Below, in pieces: positions 1 through 6,322 of a stretch of DNA of 6,352 nucleotides. The position numbers were made by a program, and so were the translations under genes. Position 1 is the first letter of the stretch. Every line of letters begins with the position of its first letter. The DNA comes from Peptoniphilus sp. (lineage in GTDB: Bacteria; Bacillota; Clostridia; Tissierellales; Peptoniphilaceae): assembly GCA_029983555.1 (NCBI GenBank), contig JASBZH010000062.1:1-6352 (forward strand), given 5' to 3'. The notes under the pieces were generated by a model. It was not told the DNA's origin, ran no database searches, and saw nothing but the letters and a program-made list of their open reading frames with translations.

Positions 1-130
1 CTGTTCTCAAAAACATATTAATTGCTGTAGTCATATTTAGTCCAAGTTTAGAAAAAATTTCTTCTGATTGTTCCTTTATATCCTTGTCCACTCTGATATT
101 TAAGTTTGTGCTTTCATTTGTGTTTGCCAT
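1..130 (-). CDS. RelB/DinJ-family antitoxin, N-terminal part (cut by window edge)
   Basis: This is the first 43 codons of a gene that runs off the left edge. The protein begins MANTNESTNLNIRVDKDIKE and continues through a segment ending GLNMTTAINMFLRT. Both blocks are the hallmark of the ribbon-helix-helix DNA-binding domain of RelB/DinJ antitoxins: a beta strand (NLNIRVD), helix 1 (KDIKEQSEEIFSKLG) and helix 2 (MTTAINMFLR). The family neutralises a co-encoded RelE/YafQ-type mRNA-cleaving toxin and represses its own operon; the toxin gene would lie beyond the window. The start is well supported: a GAGGTGA ribosome binding site (137-143) lies 6 nt upstream of the ATG, and a consensus promoter lies above that. 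It is separated from purL by a hairpin and has its own promoter, so it is an independent unit. A solitary antitoxin is possible, since the toxin is not visible. Confidence 0.87.
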   Translation of the reverse strand, partial: MANTNESTNLNIRVDKDIKEQSEEIFSKLGLNMTTAINMFLRT

Positions 131-149
131 CTTTTTTCACCTCAAAATT

Positions 150-198
150 AGTATATACTTATTATATTCTTTTTTAATGCATTGTCAATACATTGTCA
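150..198. promoter_or_regulatory. Probable autoregulatory operator around the antitoxin promoter
   Basis: Two symmetric or repeated elements embrace the promoter. One is the perfect 10-bp palindrome AGTATATACT (150-159), directly over the expected transcription start. The other is an 8-bp direct repeat CATTGTCA (plus strand 180-187 and 191-198), with an 11-bp period of about one helical turn; one copy covers the -35 box. Ribbon-helix-helix antitoxins of the RelB type bind short palindromic or repeated sites over their own promoters, so these are the natural candidates. Which element is the true operator cannot be told from the sequence. Confidence 0.5.
161..188 (-). promoter_or_regulatory. 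Consensus sigma-A promoter of the antitoxin gene
   Basis: The minus strand carries a perfect -35 TTGACA (183-188), a 16-bp spacer and a perfect -10 TATAAT (161-166). Transcription should start near position 154, giving a 5' leader of about 24 nt that contains the GAGGTGA ribosome binding site. A fully consensus promoter fits a toxin-antitoxin operon that is strongly transcribed and held down by its own antitoxin. Confidence 0.85.
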
Positions 199-261
199 TT
201 ATTTTATACAAATTTTTTACATAAATTTTAAAATTATTATACTAATCTATCTAAAATTAAA

Positions 262-313
262 GCATCTCACGAGAAAGTCACAACATTTTTAAGTGTGGTT
301 TCAAGTGAGATGC
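262..313 (-). terminator. Long-looped hairpin after purL, probable terminator
   Basis: A perfect 9-bp inverted repeat GCATCTCAC / GTGAGATGC (262-270 and 305-313) encloses 34 nt. Inside it a weaker inner helix can form (274-276 with 299-301, and CACA 279-282 with TGTG 294-297). On the minus strand the stem is followed by TTTAATTTTAG, a broken U-run. It sits 32 nt after the purL stop and upstream of the antitoxin promoter, which is where a terminator is expected. The long loop and imperfect U-run make it unlike a textbook terminator; it could instead be a copy of a small dispersed palindromic repeat. Confidence 0.5.
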
Positions 314-345
314 ATTTATTTTCTATAACTAAATTTTACTATTAA

Positions 346-3300
346 TTAATCTTCTTTAAAATATTCTACTCCAGCAGTGAATATATCTTGAACTTCCATA
401 TCGTCCAAGTTTTTAAATAGATTATCCGCTACTCTTTCGCTGTGGCCCATTTTTCCTAGAATTTTTCCATCAGCTGAAATTAATGCTTCTACATTTTCAA
501 GTGATCCATTAGGCGCATCCACATATACTCCAGCTACTTGTTCATTTTCTAAGATTTTATCCATAACTTCTTTATTGGCAACGAGTCTTCCTTCTCCGTG
601 AGAAATTGGAACTTTATAAGTCTTTCCAAGTTTTAATTTAGAAAGCCATGGTGAATTTGTTGTCACAACTTTACTTTCTATAACTTTTGCAATGTGTCTA
701 TGGCAAGAGTTAAATGTTATTGTTGGGTCGTCTTCGTCCATTTCTTTAATCTTTCCAAATGGAATTAATCCAGTCTTAATTAGCGCTTGGAATCCATTAC
801 AAATTCCAAGAATAAGTCCGTCATTTTCTTCTAGAAGTGTTTCAATTGCTTTTTTCACTTTAGGAGATCTTATTACATTCGCAATAAATTTACCTGAACC
901 ATCTGGTTCATCTCCAAGTGAAAATCCTCCTGGAATTGCAAGAATTTGTGCATTTGAAATTTTGTCTGCAAGTTTTTCGATTGACTCTTCAATGTCTTTT
1001 TCGTCTCTATTTTTAAATACAACAACTTCTGCATCTGCTCCTGCAACTTCAAATGCCTTTGCAGTATCCCATTCAGAGTTTGTTCCAGGAAATGCCGGTA
1101 CTATTACTTTAACTGTATCAACTGGTTTAGTTGACTTCATCTTTCTGTCTTCTGCTTTTCCTTGTTTGAAGTCTTCTAATTTATTTGAATCTACTGGCTT
1201 AAATATTTCATCAAGTGTGTGTAGATAAGCTTCTCTACATTTTTCGTCATCTAATTTTTTGCCATTTACAGTGATGTCTGTGACTTCTTTAAACTCTCCA
1301 ACTTCTTCTATAAAGTCTCTATCTTCTAGATATTCAACTACAAAAGATCCGTAAAGTGGTGAATATAAATCTTCAAGCTCTACATCAAATCCTACATTTG
1401 AAACTGCCATTTCATATATTTGTGGAAGTGTTCCCTTGTGATTTATTGCTGCAGCTGCTATTATATTTCCACTTTCTATTTCTTTATTTATCTTTTTGAA
1501 GTTTTCCTTTAGTTCATCTAAATCAAGAGTTCCTGTCGCATTTCTCTTTATTGTAACAAGACCTATTTTTCCTTTTGCCTTAAATTCTGGTCCAATAACT
1601 TTTTCAGCATCTTGTGTATTTACTGCAAAAGAAATCAAAGTAGGTGGAACATTTATATCTTCAAAAGTACCACTCATTGAGTCCTTTCCTCCAATTGGAG
1701 GTGCATCGAAAGCTTTAGATGCAACAAATGCTCCCAAAAGTGATTTTAATGGTTTAGACCAAGCTTCTTTTGAGCTCATCTTTTCATAAAATTCTTGGAA
1801 TGAAAGTCTTATGTTTTCAACTGGTGATCCAACTGCCACAAGTTTTGCGATTGACTCTATTACTGCATAATATCCACCCAAGAATTGTGACTCTTCAGAT
1901 AATATTGGATTAAATCCATAACTCATTAGAGATGCAGTTTTTGAAACTCCATCTAGTGTTGGAATTAGCGCTGCCATTGTGCTAATTGGAGTCTCTTGAT
2001 TTTTTCCACCAAGTGGTTGAAGAACTGTGCTTCTTCCTACAGATGAGTCGAAAAGTTCTATCATGTTTTTCTTTGAAGTAATATTTAAATCACTCAAATA
2101 ATCATATAGATTTTCTGGATCTTTATCTGCACTTAAAAGCATTGGTGCAAAATCTTCTGATACAACTGAAACATCTTCGTATCTGTCTGCTCCAGTTGAA
2201 TTTATAAAGTCATATCCCATGTCACAAATTAATTTGTCGCCATAGTACATCTTTAGCCTATTGTCATCAGTAACCTTTGCAACTATTGTAGAATCTAAAT
2301 TTTCATCATCAGCAAGGCTCCTAAATTTTTCTACATCGTCTTTATCAACGACAACTGCCATTCTCTCTTGAGATTCTGAAATTGCGATTTCTTTTGGCTT
2401 AAGTCCGTCATATTTTAGCGGTACTTTGTCGAGCTTAACTTCTATTGAATCAGCTAGTTCGCCGATTGCTACAGAAACTCCGCCTGCTCCAAAGTCGTTA
2501 CATTTTTTGATTAATTTTGCAGCTTCGGGATTTCTAAATAATCTTTGAATTTTTCTCTCTTCAGGTGCATTTCCCTTTTGAACTTGTGCTGATTCTGTCT
2601 CAATAGATTGTGCATTGTGAGATTTAGATGAGCCAGTTGCTCCACCTATTCCATCTCTTCCTGTTTTTCCACCAAGAAGTATTATTACATCGCCACAAAC
2701 TGGATCAAGTCTTTTAACATTTTCCATTGGAGCTGCTGCCATTACTGCTCCTGTTTCCATTCTCTTTGCTACATAGCCTGGGTGATAAATTTCGTCAATA
2801 AGTCCAGATGCCACACCAATTTGATTTCCGTAGGAAGAATATCCAAGAGCCGCTTCTCTAGTTATTTTCTTTTGAGGAAGTTTTCCTTCAAGAGTTTCTT
2901 CTACTGGAGTAAATGGATCAGCCGCTCCAGTAACTCTCATAGCTTGGTAAACATAACTTCTTCCAGAAAGTGGATCTCTTATCGCTCCACCAAGGCAAGT
3001 ACTAGCTCCACCTACAGGTTCGATCTCTGTAGGGTGGTTATGAGTTTCATTTTTAAACATCAATAGATAATCTCTTAGTTCTTCTTTGCCATTTACTTCA
3101 ACTCTTGCTTTTATTTTAATTGAGCAAGCGTTGATTTCTGAAGAAATTTCTAAATCATCAAGCTTTCCATTTGCACGAAAATATTTAGATAAAATTGTAC
3201 CAAAGCTCATAAGAGTTATAGGCTTTTCAATTTTCAACTCTTCTCTTAATTTCACATACTCATCAAAAGCCGCCTTGATCTCTTTATCTAACTGTGTTGC

Positions 3301-4017
3301 AACATTAAAATCAATTCCAAGCTCTGTGTTAAAAGTTGTGTGTCGACAGTGGTCGGACCAATAAGTATCTATAATGGCAACTTCTGTCTCATTGGGATCT
3401 CTATCTTCCTTTTTAAAATATTCTTGAACAACTTTTAAATCTTCTAAACTCATAGCCAAAGATTTTTCATCTAAAAAGCTTTTGAGTGCATCTTCGTCCA
3501 TCTCGTTAAAACCGTCGTATACAATATTTTCTAAATTTAACTCTTGAGACTCTCTCATACTTTGAGGAGCATATACATCAACTTCAGTTGAGTCAACAGG
3601 ATTTATCAAAAATTCCTTAATTTTTTGAAGTTCTTTTTCATCTACTCCCTTAATGTCGTAGACTTCAGTTACTTTAGCTCTTATATCTTTATCTGTAAAT
3701 AGAGCTATTGTTTGAACAAGGCCCTCTTCTCTGTTGTCAAATTGTCCAGGCAAAAATTGAATTGCTATAGGACTTTCAAAGCTATCTTCTAATTTTTTGA
3801 CGTCTTTATAATAAATATCGTCAACTGGCTTTTCTGAAAGAACTGTTCCTATTATTTTTTCCAAAGTTTCATCTGTAATTTCAATATCGTACCTTCTATA
3901 AGCTTTCAAATAATCAACATCAATATTGAGAGAATTTTTGATTTCGCTTATAAGAGATTTAGACTTGTAGTCAAATTCATCTTTTTTGCATACATAAATT
4001 CTTTTTACATCAACCAT
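346..4017 (-). CDS. purL: Phosphoribosylformylglycinamidine synthase, single-chain clostridial type
   Basis: This 1223-residue enzyme converts FGAR, ATP and glutamine to FGAM in the cytoplasm (purine synthesis step 4). It is the fused form, near the length usual for clostridial and streptococcal single-chain enzymes. Visible parts in order: a PurS-like N-terminus (about 1-150); a linker with DTYWSDHCRHTTF (217-229); the first synthetase half with the ATP/Mg motif ETHNHPTEIEPVGG (324-337), GGKTGRDGIGGATGSS (449-464) and FGAGGVSVAIGEL (509-521); a second half with PIGGKDSMSG (774-783); and a class I glutaminase domain (about 968-1223). That domain has PAFPGTNSEWD (974-984), nucleophile Cys1073 in LGICNG, PISHGEGR (1137-1144), and His1192 and Glu1194 in GHSER. 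The triad is complete, so ammonia supply from glutamine looks intact. The start is 6 nt after the purF stop; its GAGGTG site (4027-4032) lies inside the last purF codons, suggesting translational coupling. No frameshift or truncation is seen. Confidence 0.97.
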   Translation of the reverse strand: MVDVKRIYVCKKDEFDYKSKSLISEIKNSLNIDVDYLKAYRRYDIEITDETLEKIIGTVLSEKPVDDIYYKDVKKLEDSFESPIAIQFLPGQFDNREEGLVQTIALFTDKDIRAKVTEVYDIKGVDEKELQKIKEFLINPVDSTEVDVYAPQSMRESQELNLENIVYDGFNEMDEDALKSFLDEKSLAMSLEDLKVVQEYFKKEDRDPNETEVAIIDTYWSDHCRHTTFNTELGIDFNVATQLDKEIKAAFDEYVKLREELKIEKPITLMSFGTILSKYFRANGKLDDLEISSEINACSIKIKARVEVNGKEELRDYLLMFKNETHNHPTEIEPVGGASTCLGGAIRDPLSGRSYVYQAMRVTGAADPFTPVEETLEGKLPQKKITREAALGYSSYGNQIGVASGLIDEIYHPGYVAKRMETGAVMAAAPMENVKRLDPVCGDVIILLGGKTGRDGIGGATGSSKSHNAQSIETESAQVQKGNAPEERKIQRLFRNPEAAKLIKKCNDFGAGGVSVAIGELADSIEVKLDKVPLKYDGLKPKEIAISESQERMAVVVDKDDVEKFRSLADDENLDSTIVAKVTDDNRLKMYYGDKLICDMGYDFINSTGADRYEDVSVVSEDFAPMLLSADKDPENLYDYLSDLNITSKKNMIELFDSSVGRSTVLQPLGGKNQETPISTMAALIPTLDGVSKTASLMSYGFNPILSEESQFLGGYYAVIESIAKLVAVGSPVENIRLSFQEFYEKMSSKEAWSKPLKSLLGAFVASKAFDAPPIGGKDSMSGTFEDINVPPTLISFAVNTQDAEKVIGPEFKAKGKIGLVTIKRNATGTLDLDELKENFKKINKEIESGNIIAAAAINHKGTLPQIYEMAVSNVGFDVELEDLYSPLYGSFVVEYLEDRDFIEEVGEFKEVTDITVNGKKLDDEKCREAYLHTLDEIFKPVDSNKLEDFKQGKAEDRKMKSTKPVDTVKVIVPAFPGTNSEWDTAKAFEVAGADAEVVVFKNRDEKDIEESIEKLADKISNAQILAIPGGFSLGDEPDGSGKFIANVIRSPKVKKAIETLLEENDGLILGICNGFQALIKTGLIPFGKIKEMDEDDPTITFNSCHRHIAKVIESKVVTTNSPWLSKLKLGKTYKVPISHGEGRLVANKEVMDKILENEQVAGVYVDAPNGSLENVEALISADGKILGKMGHSERVADNLFKNLDDMEVQDIFTAGVEYFKED

Positions 4018-4032
4018 TTCATATCACACCTC
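4018..4032 (-). promoter_or_regulatory. purF-purL junction with purL ribosome binding site
   Basis: The purL ribosome binding site GAGGTG (4027-4032) is made of the final Glu and Val codons of purF. The purF stop (TGA, 4024-4026) follows at once, and the purL ATG begins after 6 more bases, giving a 9-nt spacer. Ribosomes finishing purF therefore sit on the purL initiation site, a typical arrangement for coupled translation. An out-of-frame ATG at 4020-4022 is not the start. Confidence 0.8.
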
Positions 4033-5382
4033 ATCTGATTCCTCTGGCCATACAGCATAGTTTCCATCGAAACAAGCTTTGCAAAAAACATCTTCCTCTA
4101 AACGACTTGCGCTTAACATTCCTTCCATTGATATAAATGCCAAACTGTCTGCTCCAATTCTTTCTCTAATTTCTTCAATAGAGTAGTTTGCAGCTATTAG
4201 TCTCTTTCTAGAAGGAGTATCAATACCATAATAACATGGATACTTAACTGGTGGGGAAATAATTCTAAAATGAACCTCTTCTGCTCCCGCCTCTTTCATT
4301 CTCTTTATCAAGTTGCGTGAAGTTGTTCCCCTTACGATTGAATCGTCTACAACTATAATCTTCTTTCCCTTTAAGACAGTTTCAAGTGGATTTAATTTTA
4401 ACTTAACTGCAAGTTCTCTTTCCTCTTGAGTAGTCTTTATAAAAGTTCTTCCCATGTATCTATTTTTAACTAGACCTTCTGCAAATGGAATGCCTGACTC
4501 TTGAGCATAACCCATTGCGCCTGGAGTACCACTGTCTGGAACTGCAATTACAAGATCAGCATCTACTGGAGCTTCCTTAGCCAATACTTCGCCGCATCTT
4601 CTTCTAAAGTTATATGCGTTTACCCCATCTAAATTTGCATCATTTCTTGCAAAATATACATGTTCAAAAATGCAGTGTTGTCTTTTGACATCTCCGTGAT
4701 GATAAGAGTGAAGTCCACTTTCATCAACTACAATTATTTCACCCGGTTCTAAATCTCTTACCTTATCATTGATTCCAATAATTTCAATTGGCGCATTTTC
4801 TGATGCAATGATTGTGTCGCCATCAGCAGACTCTCCAATAATTAGAGGTCTAAAACCATTTGGGTCTCTAAAAGCAACAAGTTTATTGTCAAATAACATA
4901 ATGACAGAGTAAGCTCCCTTAATTTTGTCCATTGTCTTTTTGATAGCTTCGACAATATCTCCATCGTAAGATTTTGCAACTAAAGACAAAATAACTTCGG
5001 TGTCAATTGCAGTTTGAAATACTGCACCGTCGTCACTTAGCTTTTGTCTAAGAGCTTCGTCGTTTACAAGACTTCCGTCGTGAGCAAGGGCAAATTCCTT
5101 TCCCTTAGCAAAAGCAAGTAGTGGTTGTGCATTGTAGACATGTGGTTTATTTGCAGTTGCATATCTAACATGTCCTATACCTATTTTTCCACTTAGTCTT
5201 TCAAAACTACTGTCGTCGAAATGGTCATAAACAAGACCATTTCCCTTGTCTAAAACTACGCCATCTTCATTGTATACACAAATACCGCTGGCTTCTTGTC
5301 CCCTATGTTGTAGAGAGTTTAGTCCATAAAAAAGTTTCTTACTTACGTCTGAATTTGAATAAATACCAATTATTGCACTCAT
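4024..5382 (-). CDS. purF: Amidophosphoribosyltransferase with altered glutaminase site
   Basis: PurF makes 5-phosphoribosylamine from PRPP, the committed step of purine synthesis. The 452 residues contain an N-terminal Ntn-type glutaminase domain (about 1-235) and a C-terminal phosphoribosyltransferase domain. The PRPP motif VVDDSIVRGTTS (344-355) and flexible loop KNRYMGRTFI (306-315) are intact. Cys237, Cys383, Cys434 and Cys437 match the four ligands of the [4Fe-4S] cluster in the Bacillus enzyme. In the glutaminase domain QHRGQEASGI (25-34), Arg73 (HVRYAT) and Asp127 (DTEV) are kept. However, the protein begins MSAIIGIYS, so the N-terminal Cys-Gly of the family is Ser-Ala, and the family motif HNGN reads HDGS (101-104). 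Met removal would expose Ser2. The start is firm: AGGAG (5388-5392) lies 5 nt upstream, and no upstream in-frame start or cysteine-bearing propeptide is present. Family identity is certain; glutamine use is doubtful. It may work with ammonia or with a serine nucleophile. Confidence 0.96.
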   Translation of the reverse strand: MSAIIGIYSNSDVSKKLFYGLNSLQHRGQEASGICVYNEDGVVLDKGNGLVYDHFDDSSFERLSGKIGIGHVRYATANKPHVYNAQPLLAFAKGKEFALAHDGSLVNDEALRQKLSDDGAVFQTAIDTEVILSLVAKSYDGDIVEAIKKTMDKIKGAYSVIMLFDNKLVAFRDPNGFRPLIIGESADGDTIIASENAPIEIIGINDKVRDLEPGEIIVVDESGLHSYHHGDVKRQHCIFEHVYFARNDANLDGVNAYNFRRRCGEVLAKEAPVDADLVIAVPDSGTPGAMGYAQESGIPFAEGLVKNRYMGRTFIKTTQEERELAVKLKLNPLETVLKGKKIIVVDDSIVRGTTSRNLIKRMKEAGAEEVHFRIISPPVKYPCYYGIDTPSRKRLIAANYSIEEIRERIGADSLAFISMEGMLSASRLEEDVFCKACFDGNYAVWPEESDEV

Positions 5383-5386
5383 CTTT

Positions 5387-5393
5387 ACTCCTA
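5387..5393 (-). promoter_or_regulatory. purF ribosome binding site that fixes the start
   Basis: TAGGAGT on the minus strand has its AGGAG core at 5388-5392, 5 nt before the purF ATG. It matters because it fixes the N-terminus at Met-Ser-Ala and leaves no room for a longer protein with a catalytic cysteine. It begins 10 nt after the U-run of the upstream terminator hairpin, so read-through of that hairpin is needed for the site to be transcribed. Confidence 0.85.
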
Positions 5394-5402
5394 AATTAAT
5401 TC

Positions 5403-5436
5403 TAAAAAAAATAGAGAACTCCTCTAGAGTTCTCTA
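5403..5436 (-). terminator. Intrinsic terminator in the purF leader (attenuator)
   Basis: On the minus strand a perfect 10-bp stem TAGAGAACTC / GAGTTCTCTA (5427-5436 with 5412-5421) closes a 5-nt loop TAGAG and is followed directly by eight Ts (5404-5411). This is a textbook rho-independent terminator. It lies between the purF promoter and the purF ribosome binding site, in the sense orientation, so transcription of purF-purL must pass it. That position marks it as a conditional terminator rather than the end of the CPBP gene, which has its own hairpin further upstream. Confidence 0.88.
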
Positions 5437-5562
5437 AATTAGCAACATCTCTTTATTGGAAAAATTTTCGCACTTATAGTACTAGTTGAACAAACTAATA
5501 TTTTTTTGTGAAAATATTTATAATTATAGTTAAATCTCAACTTAATTCCCCCACAAAATTAT
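5437..5562 (-). ncRNA. Structured purF leader, possible riboswitch or attenuator aptamer
   Basis: About 125 nt of leader precede the terminator. A long-range helix can pair UGGGGGAAUU (5553-5544) with AAUUUUUCCA (5466-5457): ten pairs including three G-U. It encloses smaller hairpins: AAUAUUUU with AAAAUAUU (5511-5518 and 5497-5504), and UAGUU with AACUA (5493-5497 and 5483-5487, loop UGUUC). The two share base 5497, so they may compete. I do not recognise a purine riboswitch core, a T-box or another known class here, and I found no convincing antiterminator by eye. The ligand or regulator is unknown. The function as a sensor is inferred from the terminator position. Confidence 0.45.
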
Positions 5563-5568
5563 AAAAAC

Positions 5569-5597
5569 ATTATAGCATAAACTAAAAGAATTTTGTA
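5569..5597 (-). promoter_or_regulatory. Extended -10 promoter of purF-purL
   Basis: The minus strand reads TGCTATAAT (5569-5577), an extended -10 with a perfect TATAAT hexamer (5569-5574). At 17 bp upstream the -35 hexamer is the poor TACAAA (5592-5597), which the TGn extension can compensate. Transcription should start near 5562, giving a leader of about 180 nt up to the ATG. The -35 region overlaps the hairpin that follows the CPBP gene. Confidence 0.72.
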
Positions 5598-5612
5598 TTT
5601 AAAATTCTTTTA
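5583..5612 (-). terminator. AT-rich hairpin after the CPBP gene, weak terminator
   Basis: A 12-bp inverted repeat TAAAAGAATTTT / AAAATTCTTTTA (5583-5594 and 5601-5612) with a 6-nt loop lies 14 nt past the CPBP stop. The 3' arm ends in TTTTA followed by GTTTATG on the minus strand. The stem is almost all A-T and there is no separate U-run, so termination may be leaky. A second perfect palindrome, GTAAATATTTAC (5619-5630), overlaps the stop codon. Confidence 0.5.
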
Positions 5613-5626
5613 CTAAAAGTAAATAT

Positions 5627-6316
5627 TTACCAAAAATTTACACCAAAATTTAAAGCAAAAAGAATAATGCTCCAATCATAAGCTATATGAACTAAATAAG
5701 TAACTGTCAAGTTCTTGCTCATAATATAGGAAATTGTAAGTCCTATTCTTATTATCGAAATGATCACGATAGACTGAAGAAAATTAAAATCATAAGTCGA
5801 TAGATGCATTAGACCAAAAGTTACTGCCGAAATAACTGTCGCCAATAAAACTTTTAAAAATCTATTTTCTATCTTTAATTTATTTATGACAAATAAAAAC
5901 GGAATAATGAAAATAATCTCTTCCGTTACAAATTGAATGATAGAAGCAATAAAAAATTCAGTTAAATTGTCCTCTCCAATCAGCTCAAAAATAGGATTGG
6001 TGCTGACATTCATGTCGACTTTTGAAAGTACAAAAGAAGACGCCATTATTGCAATAAACATTGCAACAAGTCCAAGGAAAAAATAGCCAATATCTCTTAA
6101 AGTTAGAGGTTTAAAAATCTTTTTAAGAAAATTTTTGTCTATGATGTATAAGGATAAAATTCCCAAAGACGTGAGAATTATTGCACTTAAAATTAAATTT
6201 TCAATTTCTAAAAAATATGACAAAAGACCCACTATAAAAAATGAAAGTAGAGACAAAATAAATCCCAAAATCCATCTTGAAGTCGGAGCCTCTATAATTG
6301 GATAATCTCTTTTCAT
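5627..6316 (-). CDS. CPBP-family (Abi/CAAX-like) intramembrane protein
   Basis: This 229-residue polytopic membrane protein has about seven hydrophobic segments (near 15-35, 40-60, 75-98, 120-145, 153-172, 178-198 and 203-222). The last three of these and the fourth carry the CPBP signature: paired glutamates E132-E133 (VTEEIIF), then F167-G-L-M-H171, then H210-I-A-Y-D214. The family includes CAAX prenyl endopeptidases and bacteriocin-immunity or processing proteins; the glutamates and histidines form the intramembrane active site. The Arg that often ends motif 1 (EExxxR) is Ile137 here, so activity is less certain. No substrate, peptide or bacteriocin gene is visible nearby. No Shine-Dalgarno site precedes the ATG; instead a TATAAT lies 6 nt upstream, suggesting a leaderless mRNA. 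The role is unknown and the link to the purine genes is probably only positional. Confidence 0.8.
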   Translation of the reverse strand: MKRDYPIIEAPTSRWILGFILSLLSFFIVGLLSYFLEIENLILSAIILTSLGILSLYIIDKNFLKKIFKPLTLRDIGYFFLGLVAMFIAIMASSFVLSKVDMNVSTNPIFELIGEDNLTEFFIASIIQFVTEEIIFIIPFLFVINKLKIENRFLKVLLATVISAVTFGLMHLSTYDFNFLQSIVIISIIRIGLTISYIMSKNLTVTYLVHIAYDWSIILFALNFGVNFW

Positions 6317-6322
6317 ATATTG

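Noticed and set aside
427..441. Ser in place of Pro after the catalytic His of the PurL glutaminase (GHSER instead of HPER)
   Set aside because: As I recall, the HSER form is usual in clostridial and streptococcal single-chain PurL, and Cys1073, His1192 and Glu1194 are all present. It is not evidence of a defect.
692..1228. Plus-strand open frames inside the pur genes (692-1228, 1496-1789, 2782-3066, 3086-3364)
   Set aside because: They lie antisense to purL, which is a complete, strongly conserved coding frame. Their translations show Ser/Phe-rich, motif-free composition typical of antisense frames.
5377..5436. A longer PurF with a cleaved propeptide and catalytic Cys, as in Bacillus
   Set aside because: In-frame codons upstream of 5382 hold no ATG, GTG or TTG start and no Cys. 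They run into the terminator hairpin, and the ribosome binding site at 5388-5392 supports the annotated ATG.
5412..5436. Leader hairpin as the terminator of the CPBP gene
   Set aside because: It lies about 190 nt past the CPBP stop, downstream of a good purF promoter, while a separate hairpin at 5583-5612 follows the CPBP gene directly.
5465..5495. PurBox-like sites for a Bacillus-type PurR in the purF leader
   Set aside because: TTTTCGCACTTA and TAGTTGAACAAA each match only part of the PurBox core. Both are in the same orientation and downstream of the promoter, not the inverted pair expected.
5437..5562. T-box or purine (guanine/adenine) riboswitch before purF
   Set aside because: No T-box consensus (UGGNACCGCG-like) and no conserved purine-aptamer core or loop sequences are visible. 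The leader is kept as unclassified.
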